Shown: positions 48,481-62,835, counted from the stretch's first letter. The stretch is DNA of 64,000 nt from Nymphaea colorata (GCF_008831285.2 NC_045139.1:30295206-30359205); one strand, 5' to 3'. Numbers and translations: made by a program. Notes: a model not told the origin generated them from the sequence alone.

Positions 48481-50797
48481 ATCGGGCTTTTAAAGTTTGT
48501 GAAAAATCTTTAAAAGCTTGTAAGAGGTTAATCTTTAAAAAACATTGGCGGTTCGTAGGGTACCGTGTTTCATTTACCATGGATTTAAGATCCGTAGTGA
48601 CCTGAGATTACTAGGATCTCAGATTCATAGATTTAAAGTTAGACACATCCCTTAGTTTGATTTTAAATCCATGGCCTTTTTTCACGTAACGCAGATCTAA
48701 GATTCATGCTACTAAGATTAATTGTCAGTTTGTTTAAGTGAAGGATCTTATAATTTGAATACAGCCTTCAACTTAAGATCCAAAGCTATCAAGTGGTGAT
48801 AGCCTTCCCCTCTTTACTAACTTGCTAATATATATTTTTTTTTACTTTTTAAAATTATTTTGTATCCCTGCATCGAGTCCAGTGTGATGTACGTGTGTTT
48901 GTTGTCACCTTACACACAGGAACAAACAACAAATTTTTCATGAATGTGGCTAAATTAAAATTTCTAAATTTTGATTAAGGCCGACATATCATTTTTCAAA
49001 ATTTTTATAAAACAAGTGAAACTTTTTAAAATTTATATATATATATATATTTTTTTTTTAAAAAAAATTAAGGTGGGGCTAAGGCCCATGCGAGCCCTAC
49101 CTTAGCTCCGCGCAACTAATGATTGATTGAAGAAAGGAGCGGATTATTTTGAATTTTACAGTTTTAGAGTGCACGCTTGAGACATCAGTTGCTGCAAACC
49201 TAATCACTCGATCGATGGCACCCACTCTTTTCTTTCTTCTTTATATTTGCCATTGACCATCTCGTCTTTTTGGTTAGAGCATTAAATAAAACAAAATAAT
49301 GGGGAGCAAGGTGCCAAATTCAATACGTATAGATCAAGTTATGCCGTTTGGCTTCATGCATTGATTGTTGGAAGTAGTTTTCTAAAATCAGTAGCCGCAT
49401 GACGTCTCCTTGTCTTGGGCATCGTGTTCAAAGTTCTCGCTTATCGACATCATCAGTTTTTCTTCCTTCCTCTTCAATCTTCGTATCTGTTCATCTCTTA
49501 TATATTTTCAACATAATTTTTTCCACTGCATATATAAATGTAAAGTTGTCTTTTAAAGTCAATTCTTTTATATTCAACCTTATCAAAAGCTCAATTTTAA
49601 CCTGTTCATTTCATCTCTCACTGCCTTTGTCCATTTCATCTCTCTCTCTCTCTCTACTATATATATATATATATATATATATAATGAGAGAGAAAGCAAT
49701 CAAAATATAAAAAGGATTAAAATAAAATGGAGAGATTTTGCTTGACAGTGGAGCAAGGATTTAATTGGGGGACATGAATCATCCTCTACTTGTGGGTGAC
49801 GATCAGCTAGTGTTAGAAGGGATTTCTTGCCCTTTTCGAGGCATTTCGTGACCTCCTGCTTCTGCATTTTGATGTTTGATTTCACTGGTCTGTGCCAATC
49901 TTAGTTCTTATGTACTTTTTTGTGGATTAATTAGTTGGCATGAAAGGAATGGCTTCTTCTGTACGCCACTCTTGTTCACGTTTTTTAAGACTTGATTTAT
50001 TTTTATTAATTGCGTGTTTTCTTCCATCACACTAGCTAAGTGGAAATTATAATATTTACATGCGAAGCATAGGGTGTGATTTTAAGTTTAGGCAACCGTA
50101 GTATCGAAAATTGCAGTTGAGTGCCAATCTTCAGAAAAAAAAACGGGTGACTTTCACCTCTATCAATGATATTCTTTAAGCAATCTTTTGTTAATATTCT
50201 TTAACATGTACTGTGGCACGCATTTTATAGCATTTGATAATTCTAACAACCAAAATGCAAAATCTTCATACTTTTAGACCGTTGAATGTAACTTTTCCAA
50301 TAATTGTCCAATGAAAAAAACATTTTTATTTAATTGCTTATTCAAGATTGGTGGCTAGATACTGAGTTTCTTTCTGAAAGAAGACAATGAAGACCAAGAT
50401 GATCCAGTTGAAATCCTTAATCACTCCTTAATTATTGCCATCCCCATCAAGAAGAAGCCAAATAGAAGGGAATTGTGCGGATTAATAATAAGACAAACTC
50501 CCCCATAAATGTCACTTTCTCCATGTACAAAATCAGCTATCAATTTTTCTTACATTTAAATTTTATTAAAGAAGTTTCATATGGAATTTGATTAAAACAG
50601 TTTATATATTTACATACATATTCAATTGGCGGTTGAGAGAAAAACACAGACAAAAATGTGATAGGACATTTTGATCATCTGATATTAGTTTACATCCTTT
50701 CTCGTTTTTCTTTCAACCCCTAATCTTGAAAAGATTAAGGTTTGAGATTATTTTTCGTCTGTCTAGCATTTATGTCTAGTATGTACCTACCTACCTA

Positions 50798-50902
<105 letters not shown>

Positions 50903-53900
50903 ATTGTTGCGGTTTCAACCAAAAGTTTGAAAACTAACTTGTCGAGCGTATTTTTATATGGACAAACGTCCGCATGTTTAGGTTCAACTTTTCTTTGTCT
51001 CCTTTGTTTCTGCTCACATGCGTTGCTTATTTAAACCACTAACGGATTATGTTATGAGGATGCAATTGAACTCTTAACCTTATTTGACAGAAAGGACTTT
51101 GGAGTTTTCTGTTTAGCCTCTGCTCTGTTTGTAGATCTTCTCTATATCATAAGTTGTGAAGAGTGCTGGCAATGTCTACATATGCTGTCTTTATCCTTTT
51201 ATTCCGACATGACATGAGATCCTGCGACTTCTTATTTAAATAAGAAATGCATGAAATTAAATACAAAGTTGAAAACGCTAGCCCTGGTTTGCAACATGAG
51301 GATATTGGTATACTGGCCGCCAAAATTAAGGATGTAGCTAATATGGGGTATGCAAATGCACCTTAATATAACTTAGGACGTGTTTGATTGCAAGTGCGGT
51401 CAGGTCAGGGACAGTACTGTGTTACTCAGCAATTTGGACCGTGCATTTCGACCAGCGAAAGTTGTTCATTTACTGATCATGAGAGTATATCAAATGGTTG
51501 GTGATCTGATTTCGACATATCTAATGAGCAGGACATTCTTTGTCACCAACATCTTTGTGCAGTAGATATTCTCAGGGGGGGTTGACTCAATGGATGAGAT
51601 GGGGTTTGACAGGTAGCCTGACGGCATTTCGAACTTCCATGATATCAACCTTTTGTGTTGCAAAAGAGAGACATCAATATACAAGTTGAAACATATACAC
51701 CTCAAGCACAAAAAACAGCCTAAATCATAAGGAAATATGAGGATGGGAGGAGACTTCAATCTTCACCTTATCCCCACCCCCAAACATCTTTATAGTAGAT
51801 AGTATAATTAGTGTTTAAAAGATGCTAAAAAGTAAATGAGGATCTTTTTTGTGGGAGGCCCTTAACAATCCTATGAGATATTTTTATTACCTTATTGGAT
51901 GTTACTTTTACATCTATGTATTTCCACCAAATACATTCTGTAACATGAGCAACGTTGTCTCATGCATGTTCGAGGTGTAAAATCTCCAAGGCCATTCTCG
52001 CTGCCCTAACTTGTGTTGGCTTTTATAAGGAGCAAACACATTTGAAATTTGAACCAGAGACTGGCTGCCTACCCGCTGTTGATGGACGTTGTCCCATACG
52101 TACCACATGCTTCGGGACAAAACATTTTCTTTCTTTTAGAACATGTCAAGCAAACCCCACCCCTCTCAAGCTCACAAGAGTAGTTCTTTAGGGGTACGTG
52201 AAAAGGTACCCACAAAGGAACTGTACAGGGTGTTCCTCCTCCACACGCCCTCTAAGATATAAGCGCTGGGTTAGGTAGGGCAGAGGTTCACCTAACTAGT
52301 GGTTGCTTGACTAGAAATCCCGAAAAGTTTTCCCCCTCTCTCTCTTTTCTACATTCACATTGATGTTGCTGTTCTGCTTTAGACCAATCACCTGTGTTTG
52401 CCAACGGGTTTAATGTTCATAGTCTTGGATATCAGTTGACAATTTAATCCAGTAATACGATTTAAGTAGAGTTTATTAGGAAGCAGGTTTTGAATCATGT
52501 GGTCTTGATCTATTAGACCAACCAAAACTACATTGCGAGTGCTTGTAATCATGATCATCTATCATAAAGATAGACTGTCAAGATCGCAAATCATCTTACT
52601 AATGTATAAGATCTAGCCAACTGCAATTTCATAAGTATATATCAGAAATCAAAATCAGAAATATGAAATATTGCATGTGTATGTATCCTAGTAGTAATAA
52701 GTCGGTTGAGCTAACCCTAACATCCTCACAAGAATATTGGTGTTCGTGGAAGCTTATACACGATCGCTTTTTGAAGATGGCAAGCAGTGAACCTCACTTT
52801 CCATATTGAAATTAATCATGTCCAATCAATTATAGCAAAGTGCATAGTTTAATATATTTGTCAATGATATTTATTGCTTTTAGGAATTTTAATATTCCTC
52901 ATTGTTCTTTGTGTACATGAAACCTACAGCTAGAAAAATCTTCAACCTTAAAGAAGTATTTAAGTAACTAATCTGAACTCGGAATTAGAAAAATTTTGTT
53001 TCATCATGTGATCGTGGCCAAAATAGCGGTTATACTAAGAAGTTGGTATCGAAAAAGCTTGTTCCTGATTATGAAATGGGTTCGGGTGAAGCTCGATCGG
53101 TCCATTTGCATATTCAAATGAATGATCAGCTCTGCCCAATACAATGTATGCATACTATTGAAGCATTACTAGAAGGCACCTAAAGTTTTGAAAATAATGA
53201 ATCACCGCTCTCTTTTCAATGTTAACATACATGCATTCAATTTTTAAGAGAAATTCTCGAACAACTGTCCGTGACAAAAAAAAAATTGATATAAGATCAT
53301 AAAAGCAACCTTCTTAAAAGGCAAAAGTATTTTTTTTTATCAGCCAAGAGAAGACTATTTGTTTATCAAAAGTATTTTTTGGTATAAGATCATAAAAGCA
53401 CGTTACTTTTGCTAGTGTATATCAAAAACTGATACTTTGAACCAGAAGCCAGTCTTTGAAAATTTTTCTCAAAAGTATAGTGCCCATAATTTGTTATTGT
53501 CTCGAAAATTAAACGCCTTTTTTGTAATTTTTTAATATGATATTTATACATTACTATGTGCACTGGCTTTTTCGACTGTAAATATCATATGTTATACATA
53601 AACTTTATCACATCTGGCTTGATTCTACAAAGGGTATTCAAAAGAAAATATTTTTGAGAAACCAACCAAATTGGATATGGGTATTCAAATTGAAAATATT
53701 TCTCACTAAAGTTTGCTTTCCAACATTTGACAAATAAACTCGATATTTTTCTCGCTTAATTTCTTTCTCTTTGCAGACAAAGTTATTGTGACGACGAAAA
53801 CTGTCGTAATAAACTACATTTGCCGTTCCTCATCTGCAGCGGTTGCCCATCGTGGCACTGGCGGCCACCAACCCTTTCGGTCCGACTAACTCCAAAGGTC

Positions 53901-54467
53901 AAGGTTTCGGGTGGCCGAATTCAAGCGGCCGGCGCTTGGCCGAACCAACGGAAAAAATGGCCCATCCATATATAGCAGGCGGTTTGCCGGTGGCAGTCAC
54001 GTCAACATCAGCCCGCGAGCGGTGGAGCACAGCGGAGGAGGAGGAATGAAGGAAAAGGACGTCCGCATGGGCACATTACGGTGGGTCCCAACCTCTGGCT
54101 CCTTGTCGGGCAGCGCCTCCTCCTCCCCGTCCGGCTCGGCGCCACCCCTCCCCTTGGGCTCCTTCATAATAAGAGAGAGACGGAGAGTTTTAGTCAAAAT
54201 CTGGTGGATAAAAGAGAGGAGGAAGAAGTTCTGTGCAAATTACGCGGTGATTCTTTCTCATTTAAAACCTTCGTTCCCACTGAAGTTTAAGAAACGAGTG
54301 CCCCATGCAGTTCTTGTTTTTGCCCTCACTCCCAACGATGGTCACCAGAAAAGGTCTAAGATTGGATCTTGTTGATCTGGTTCGTGTAAATTAAAATTTT
54401 CTGCTTCCATTGATCGCGGTTTAGTCCTGTAAGGATGAGCTGTGAAACTATTAACGATGTTGGTAAT

Positions 54468-54472
<5 letters not shown>

Positions 54473-54554
<82 letters not shown>
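54473..54554. repeat. Compound microsatellite (AT)n-(AG)n upstream of Dof gene
   Basis: About 34 bases of TA repeats run into about 48 bases of GA repeats, ending some 250 bases before the Dof start codon. It may lie in the core promoter or 5' UTR. Confidence 0.95.
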
Positions 54555-54558
<4 letters not shown>

Positions 54559-54806
54559 AAAAAAGAGTATATCATTCCTTTAATGAACATGTCTATCCCT
54601 GATAATGGACCGACCAAGACTTCATAACATCTCCACTCAAACCCACCCACTTGCTTCTCATAGAGACCCGCCCCTCCTTCCCTCATCTCTCAAACCCCAA
54701 CTATTTCTTCTTTCCTCTCTTCTCAGCTCTCTCTCTTTCTCCTTCTCCTCGTCTTCTTTCTCTTCTTCGCCCGTTTCCCATCCTTCGCAGACGGCTTTTC
54801 TTGCTG

Positions 54807-54986
54807 ATGATGGATATGGCGACTTGGCCACAGGTAATTATGCAGGCCTCTCGCTTTTCGAGGTTCTCCTCGCTTTTTCCTTCCTTGCTTTTTTCTGTTT
54901 CTTTTCTTTATCTTTTTCAGGTCTCGGCTTATAGGTTTATGGTACTGTTAATCGTCGCTTGTTCCGGCGATGAAATTTCGGGCGTC

Positions 54987-55029
<43 letters not shown>

Positions 55030-56241
55030 TCTTCGTTTTGTAATTCATTTATGCTTACAGATAATATCTGAACATCCACCATGCAGAGAGAGCGAGAGAG
55101 AATAGATGGTCATCACAGAAATGCTTAACATCTTTCTGTCTCTCAGTTCAACTTAAAAATTTCATGGTGGTCTCATATTTTTCTTGTGCATCCATGAGAG
55201 AAAGAGAGATGACCACACAGAAATACCTATCATCTTTCTGTCTCTCAGTTTAACCCAAAAATTTCATGTAGTTGGTCTCCTATTTTCCTGACCATCCATG
55301 AGAGAGAGAGAGAGAGGACCCTTATTTCCTATACCATGAATATGCTGGTGGAATTGATACTTTCAGTTCTTGATCCATGTTGGTGAATATTTTTACAAAG
55401 CTCCATGATAACTCCTTTCTCTTTCTGGAACCAGCAAATGGGATTAGGTGAGAAGTCAGTGGAGGAGATGGTGTCCTCCTCCTCCTGCTCATCCAAGCCA
55501 GTGGCCGAGAGGAAGGCGAGGCCGCAGACGGAGCAAGCCCTCCAGTGCCCAAGGTGCAACTCCACCAACACCAAATTCTGCTACTACAACAACTACAGCC
55601 GCTCTCAGCCGCGCTATTTCTGCAAGACCTGCAGAAGATACTGGACAGAAGGCGGGTCCTTGAGAAACGTGCCTGTTGGTGGCGGTTCCAGGAGGAACAA
55701 GAGATCAATTTCCAAGAAACTAGCTGATCTCACTGCCCCTACTTCTCTGGAGCCCTCCCCAAATCCAAACGGCCATGACGGGCAGGACCTCAATCTGGGA
55801 TACCATACAATTGCACACGACTTCCAAGGACACCATCACCCTTCAGGTCTGCCCTCTTCTGACCTTGTTGATTATGAGAACCCACAATCTTCTCACCCCC
55901 TCCCAGCTTTGGACTTGATGAGGAATGGGCTTGCTGCAGGGGGCTTGAGCTCTTTCATGGCTACCCAAGATTCTTCTAGCCCTTATGGCAGCAGTAATAA
56001 TACTCCTGCTCTAGGGTTGCTTGATTTCATGAACCCTGCTGCTGATTTCTTTAGTGGATATGCAAATTTGCAAGGCATTCAAGGGAGTGGCAGGTTGGGT
56101 TTCCCTTTGGGAGATCTAAGGCAGGTTTCCCATGTTGACTTGGTGGAGCAGAACAGGAGCCAAGTGGGGGCTTCTGGGTATTGGAATGGAGTTTTGGGGG
56201 GGAGTGCATCATGGGCACATGTCCCCAATTATGGACCTTGA
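54807..56241 (+). CDS. Dof-type zinc finger transcription factor
   Basis: Two exons, 54807-54833 and 55435-56241, encode 277 residues; the 601-base intron is GT-AG in phase 0. Exon 1 codes only MMDMATWPQ, like the tiny first exon (MDTAxWPQ) of many Dof genes, which supports this start over the later ATGs in exon 2. The Dof domain spans about residues 45-99 with zinc ligands C47, C50, C72 and C75 (C-x2-C-x21-C-x2-C), then [25 protein letters not shown]. The C-terminal half is rich in S, N, G and P, as usual for activation regions. Dof proteins bind AAAG cores in plant promoters. R65 in YSRSQPRYF replaces the leucine or other small residue commonly found there. The subgroup resembles DOF4.6/DAG1-like proteins by its N-terminus; the target process is unknown. 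Confidence 0.92.
54991..55310. repeat. (CT)n and 102-bp tandem duplication within Dof intron
   Basis: The intron carries a (CT)n tract (about 54991-55026). A duplicated unit follows, in which catctttctgtctctcagtt occurs at 55129 and 55231, each followed by aaaaatttcatg and later catccatgagaga. Confidence 0.85.
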
Positions 56242-56769
56242 AATGCACTACATACTAACTTTGCCATGATCATGCATGGTGATAGAGGTGATGATGATGA
56301 TGGTGGTGGAGATGGGGGTTGGTGATGAATGTGGTTATGGATGGTGCATAGTGTTAACCATAAAATAGGAAGAAGAGTCATTTGCAGTATTCTTTTTTCT
56401 TTTTACTAACATTTGAAGCTTCTTTTAGGTTGGCTTCTTATGTTGGTTCTTTGGTACACAGTGGGTTTGGTTGTGTTAAGATCATGAGGTGAGGAAAAGG
56501 ACTATAGAATGCGCCAGGTTCTTTTTTTCTTTTTCTTTTTTCCTTTTCTGGTTTCAGGGCGAGCGAGATTTAGCTCCTCCACAATGGAAGTCGTCAGAAG
56601 TGTCCTAACTCTCAGAAAGAAGAGAAAATCAGAGGAATGGAAAACTCTTAGTACATATTTGATGGTTCAGGAATAATATGAAGTTGTACCCACTATGTGA
56701 AAGTCTGCATTTGTTTGTTTGTTTGTGAAGATTTCATTGAAGAGAATATGATGCTCTCTCTCTCTCTCC

Positions 56770-56801
<32 letters not shown>

Positions 56802-59800
56802 TTCTAGACTCCCTCTCTCTAGACTACTAGAAGAACAGACTGAATGATTAACAATAGAGGCGTTGACATCGAGGTTTTAGATTCTCTGTGGTCACATGTT
56901 TCAAGTAAAAGGTTTCTTCAAGGACTAATGGGTGGCATCCCACTTTGCAAGAATATGCTTCATTTGCATGCTTTGATTCACCAAAGATTTGCTTAGGTTT
57001 TTTAGTACTTCTATTCAACACTTCACGAGAATACCAGAAGAGTGGTAGGGATCACCAGATGCCCCATCGCGAAGAATATTTCATTATATTTCTAAGGTTT
57101 AACGAGTCTCTTCTGTCTAATAGCAGCTGGATTTGTTTTACTTAGCTTTACTACAAAGTACTATTCTTTATTTTTCTACTTCAAAAGACCAGTTTTTTTC
57201 TTCATTAAGAAGAGCCCGAAAGAACTGACACAGTGGAGTATGACACAGTGCAGTACTGCAGCTGTTGGCCGGCAGTTACAGTTAAATTCCTACCAATCCA
57301 TGTTACCTAGATTGGCTTGAATAGGCGATTTGATTTGGTGGCTGATTTCAAGAGTAGACTGCAGTTATTTTGAGTTATTTTTATACATTTTGCTCTTTTT
57401 ACTACAAAAGAAGTTTTTTTTAACATAATTCTCTGGATTCAATTGAATCACAGAATCGGCAGCTTGATCAATTCAATCCCAAAACCAAATTTTACAAAGA
57501 AGCTGGTCTTTGCCAGAAGCACAGAAAATTGTTCAAGTTCGATTGCTTGAAAAGAATATATGATTTTTCATAAAAAGAAACTTTTAGCTTTACGTCATTA
57601 TACCTAGGGGAACTAATATCATCTTAGTGAAACATAGTGCACAGCTTCTTTACTGAGTTTTTTTTTTTTTTGTGTTCTGCGTATTGCCCAACTTGGTGTC
57701 CTTCCTGTCAAAGCCACCAGAAACATGTTCGCTTTTGGTAGACCCACAAACATTCCCCTCGAGAAGGACGCTAAAGAGTCATGCATCTTCACATGCTCTT
57801 CTCTCTCTCTCTCTCTCTTCCTCTGTGATCATTTCTTGCCCGTGGGTGGCCCGAATAAACAAAAAGGGAATGACAGGTTATCACGTAAAGTAATTTTGGG
57901 CCTTGGCCACATGAATCTTGGTTTTATTAACCCCACATATATATGCATCTTTTGATTGTATGAGTCAACTTTTGTTCAAAACGAAGTCTCTTTTTATCCC
58001 TTCATGAGGACATGGCCAAGCAGTGCGGCCAATTGATTGTCAGAAGTGGAAAGGACTTCACGAGTTCAAAACACAGTGTGTTCATTTCTTTGTATAGGAA
58101 GTTCTTTGTCTGGGCACCGGAGAAATGTCCCTCCATAAATGGCTGCGGGACTGAATGCTCGAGTAGAGGGTGTTTCGAGTCCGCTTCCTTACTGCATGAC
58201 ATGAACCAAAAAATTCTAGCTAAAGGTTACTAAATATAAAATTTTAAATTTTAAGAAGTACCAATATGTAAGTAAAAAAAAAATTACTTAAAAATATCAA
58301 TACAAAATAAAAAAAATTGGGTTCCGATGTGGCATGTCAACTTTTTAAGATTTTTGTTTTTTAAATTAATTATATATATGTATATATATTTATATACGTT
58401 TTTTCAAAAAACACATTTGTAAATCAGTGGCTCAAGAGCCGATTTTAACCAGACTGGCATGAGATGAGTGGTTTTCCGGGAACCGAAACTGCCGGTCTAC
58501 AAAGACGACAGTTTACAAAAGAGTCTCTGCAGTCATTCCTCGAGTCGTGTTTTTTCCTTTTCAAGCTATCTCTCTCCCTCTCTCTCACACATAAAGTGCA
58601 CACAGTTTCTCTCTCCACGTTGGGCACCATAATCAAACTCAGCTTTTCTTACCCTTTCACATAAATATTTTTCTATGATGAAGGCTGAATTCTATCTATT
58701 CATGGATTATTACTAATATAATGGTGAATTATACTTCTCTCTCCTTTTTAATATATGTGGAGAGGCTGACTTCCATCTTATGCCTGCCTTCATCGTGAAG
58801 ATATAAAAAGAGAACAATTTCGTTACCAGTGAATCCATGTGGTTCGGCCGATGTCCATCTCAGAGTTCAGTAATTAATTAGATTTGAGATCGTTCATCGT
58901 GAGTGATGTCCACAAAGAGCAAATATTTTAAGAAAAAGCAGCAACATACGTCAAACCCTTGAGTCGAGGAAACTCCATATGCAACATAACATAATCGCAT
59001 TCATTATGATGGCAAATATAATTGTAGAGCGCAGCTTATTAAAAAAAGCAAAGGTAAAGAATGTCTGCTCCTCCGAAACTAATGCTCGCAAGGTGCTCTC
59101 TTTATTTTACTGATCACTGTAGACCATACAGATGTGATTAATAATATAAGGGCTGATGGTTTTATATAAAAGCAAAGACATGTTGGCCGGATTGACTCAT
59201 CAAATTCTCATTCAAATCATTTCTACGCAAAGAAAACGCTTGGAAGATGATGCTTGGAAGAGCGGCGATGCCATAAGCATCAGTTCATACTTGTGAATGG
59301 TCTCTTTGAATAATCTGCCAACCTCAAGCCGAATCAACTTATCTCAAGGAGGTATGCGAGAGACGAAAGCCATCTCTGTTTAGGATTCAGGTCTGCTTCG
59401 GGACCTGAGCAGTCATGCAATACACACTTCAATTTGAATGTTGCAAGTCAACTTATATTAAGTGATTCCCTTAGGGATCAATATATCAATAAAAGGTTAA
59501 CTTAAAACTTAAAGTTAGTTTTAGTAGGCAGCCAGTGCTTTTTCCCTGGCTTACAAGACAAAAAAACTGAGATTTCAACATTGGACCATAGGAATTCAAC
59601 CCTCCACTGTAAAGTCAAAACTGGGTGTACTTTAGTTAGCGAAAAATCTTTTAAAAACATTTATTCGCTAGACTCCAAATGGAAGTGAGATGATGGTAGC
59701 GCGAGTTTTCTCTTTGCGTAGCATTTAAAAAATGATCAAATCATTGAAAGAATCTAAAGCTTTGGGGTTATGAATGAAATCTATAGAGGAATTAGTAGGC

Positions 59801-61247
59801 CAAACTTTGTCAAAAGCCTTCACAAGCTTGCCATTAAAGAGAGAGAGAGAGAGAGAGAGAGATTTCAGTTACATGATTCAAAAAATTAACTAATATTTTT
59901 CGGGGATCCAGCACTATTGGCTGGGATAATGGCAAAGTTGTGTAACAGTCGGTATGATTATGTTCCCATATAAATATTTAATCTGTTCTTGGCAGTACGT
60001 CCAGATGGATTTGCTGGGCTCTTAAAAAGTGAAAATTATGAAAGAGTAAAAATGATTCAAAACTGTGAAAAAGCATGTGAGTCTAAATATTTTAATCTGC
60101 TTATATTTCACCATATATAGTTTGAAAATTTGAGCTTTATGTTGTCAAATTTCTTGACCAAGCCAGCTTTTGCTGATAACTATCAAATTAGTTTATCATT
60201 CAAGGTTCTCATTTCAACAAATAAGTGAAATTCCTTGTTTTAAATACTATCGTTCAAACGTTAGGTGAAAGCAGCATAGTTGGCAAATCCGTGACTCATA
60301 TTCGGATCGGTAGATGATCAAGTTACATGGTTAGTGAGTTGATTCGTCGACTTGATGAGTTTTAAAATAACCTAAATCGAGCGATCATGACGAGTCTGGC
60401 CTACTGAAGGTCAAGTTGAGCCAACCTTGACTTGGCCTGGAGCGCAGTAGCATAGCTTATCAAGCTAAGGTGCCGTAGCAGGCTCCATTTTAGCTTTGAT
60501 TGCCTCTCTCTAGGCAATATAAGGTGAGTCTTGACACCAACCCATACTTGATACATTCAGGAGCCGACGCAGACCTGCACCCAAAAGTCTCTCTCTTTTT
60601 TTTTTCCAAGGAGAGGAGAGGATCCCATCATCTCAACCTAAAATGTGAGAAGGTTGGCAATCTTATTATCCTTTGAAAATTGGAAAAACTTTGTGTGTTC
60701 TCTCGAAAACGATTAAAGCTATTGTCATTTGCATAATCCTGTTTAAGTTCTTAACGTCAGGATTAATTGGTAATGGTCATTATAATATCATATTTGGCAG
60801 TTGTCAACAAAGAGAAAAAAAAAAGCCCACGTTAAAAAATTCTACAATATCTGGCGCATCTTTTGGAATACAGTCAAGATAGGCAACCGAAATGAAAATT
60901 TATCTTTTTCTATTTGTACTTTTCTCACCATACCAAGCATAACCGAGCTCCATACTTTTAATTCAAATCACGTGAGATTTCTGGTCCTCTGACAAATCTT
61001 TCTGCCTAAAACTGTGTTGAAGGGAATGGTCGTTCTCTTAGTGATCTAAAACACTGAAAGTAGTAAGTAGGCCGGTATCTTTCAGCCCTCTTAAGATGGT
61101 AGTATGATCCTGCTCACCCCAACACAAGATGTTTAAATATGCCAATATGAGATTGGAGCCTAATCGAACTGGAACAATAGAAAGTAACAAAATCCTCAAA
61201 CCAGATCTCTCAATAAGCTTCTTTCGCACTTTTAGTTACATCACTCT
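56242..61247. other. Intergenic region downstream of the Dof gene
   Basis: The first few hundred bases are probably Dof 3' UTR (gatgatgatgatgg run near 56290). A (CT)n-rich tract lies at about 56756-56820 and a (GA)n tract at about 59838-59861. Short AT-rich and poly-A/T stretches are scattered. The open frames read (for example 57672-57955, 58012-58233 and 60673-60992) match no known family. No RNA gene was recognised. Confidence 0.6.
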
Positions 61248-61500
61248 GCAGGCGTCAGCCCCCATACATGGTCCTACGACTTTGCGGAGACCTGTATTTT
61301 TGGTAAACAGTCACCCGGGCCTGGTCACTGCGACCCCCTTTGTGAGGAGGCACCCCTTCTCCCGAAGTTACGGGGCTATTTTGCCGAGTTCCTTAGAGAG
61401 AGTTGTCTCGCACCTTTAGGTATTCTCTACCTACCCACCTTTGTCGGTTTCTGGTACAGGTACCCTTTTGTTGAAGGTGGTTCGAGACGATTTTTCCGAA
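61248..61500 (-). pseudogene. Nuclear insertion of plastid 23S rRNA fragment (NUPT)
   Basis: The minus strand carries, in order, the plastid-type 23S rRNA blocks ggtacctgtaccagaaaccg, ggtgggtaggtagagaatac, ctctctaaggaactcggc, cccgtaacttcgggag and gggggctgacgcctgc. The fragment covers only about 250 bases of a gene of about 2.8 kb. It contains several substitutions relative to the plastid sequence as I remember it, many of them G-to-A or C-to-T, as expected for a decayed nuclear copy. Flanks are unrelated AT-rich DNA. The outer limits are approximate to about ten bases. It is not a functional rRNA gene. Confidence 0.88.
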
Positions 61501-62361
61501 AAAAAACTGACAAAAGAATACAATGAAAAGCAAGAGGCAGCGAGATCACATTCGCACTGTGTAATAAGCTGCTAAGACACCATTATTGAAGCCTTGTGCT
61601 CGCATAATTGCAAACCTTGTTTGATCAATTAGCAGAAGACATTTTATCACTCTGGCCGAGGGCTCAAGTACTTTGGTACATAAAGCAAAAAATAATTGTC
61701 ATTAATATGTGATGTGCATTTTTGTTCTGTCTTTTGGAAACATGAACAAAACCCAATGGGGCTCTCATAAGCATCCAGGTTTCGTTTTAGTGTTAAAAGG
61801 AGAGTTTTTGATGTGCAAGTTGAAGCGCAGTGAAGAGACATCAAGGAATTGACATGTCAAGGAATCGAAAGCAACCCGATACCCTGCGGCAAAAGGGTAG
61901 AGAGTTCGTCCGTCAGTAAAAATATAGGATGAAATTAATTTGCTTGGAGGGCCCAATGAGCTAGCTACCTGCAACTTTGCTTGCACATGTAGTGGTGATG
62001 AGCTATCGACCTTCCCTTCACAGTCAAAACTGGGGAGGCCAGGTTGACTGGCCACAAACCTGCTCCCACTACACCAAACCCACTTTTGGGCATCATCACA
62101 TCTGAGTCCTCCTCTTTTAAATATTAGAATTTTCTATATCAGGCCCATACCATTCACATGGTTGCCAACAGGAGAGAGAGAAGAGAGAGAAAGTGAGAGA
62201 TTTTTTTCTCCCAAATGTTCTAAACACACTGGGTTGACAATGCGAAGAGATTTTCCAATTTAAGGAAAAGAGAAAGGCCCAGCAGGATTTTATGATAACT
62301 TGTGCTTGGACCCTCTGGTAAATGGCAAGTTTGTTTCTCAGCCATGAATGCCATTCTTGAG

Positions 62362-62402
<41 letters not shown>

Positions 62403-62835
62403 AAATATAAAATATATTAGTGCTCAAAGGCCTAACTCCCGGATTCTGTATCTCCTCGTAAGCATGGAACAGTGCATTCTTTAATACTAGAGATTAGACT
62501 CTTCCTTTGTTTCTTATTATTATTATTTCTTATTAGTTTATTATATATTACTGGTCTTGGGCTATCATATTCCTCCATGAGTGCTGTTTGAGTCTAATGG
62601 GCACCCACACAATACAAAACTAAAAGTGTTTTTTTTTTTTTTTTCCTTTCCTTTTGCTTGAAGAATACTCTGAAAGATGTCCGAAGAATGGAATATGATT
62701 CGGTCAAATGGATGGCAGCCACTGCTCCCTCCCTTCTCACCACACATGGGTGGGTTGGTGTTGCCACCTTAGCAGCCCATGCTTTTTATAGCCCCCTAAT
62801 AATAATATTTTTTTTGCATTAAATAGTAAATAATA

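Noticed and set aside
53843-54375. Overlapping plus-strand frames upstream of the Dof gene
   Set aside because: GC-rich composition keeps several frames open at once. No domain is seen, and the Dof start is well explained by 54807.
58012-58233. tRNA-like start (catggccaagcagtgcggcc) considered for tRNA-Ser
   Set aside because: No cloverleaf can be completed. Acceptor pairing and a proper T-arm are missing at the right distance.
61129-61419. 96-codon plus-strand frame
   Set aside because: It is the complement of the plastid 23S rRNA fragment and not a protein gene.
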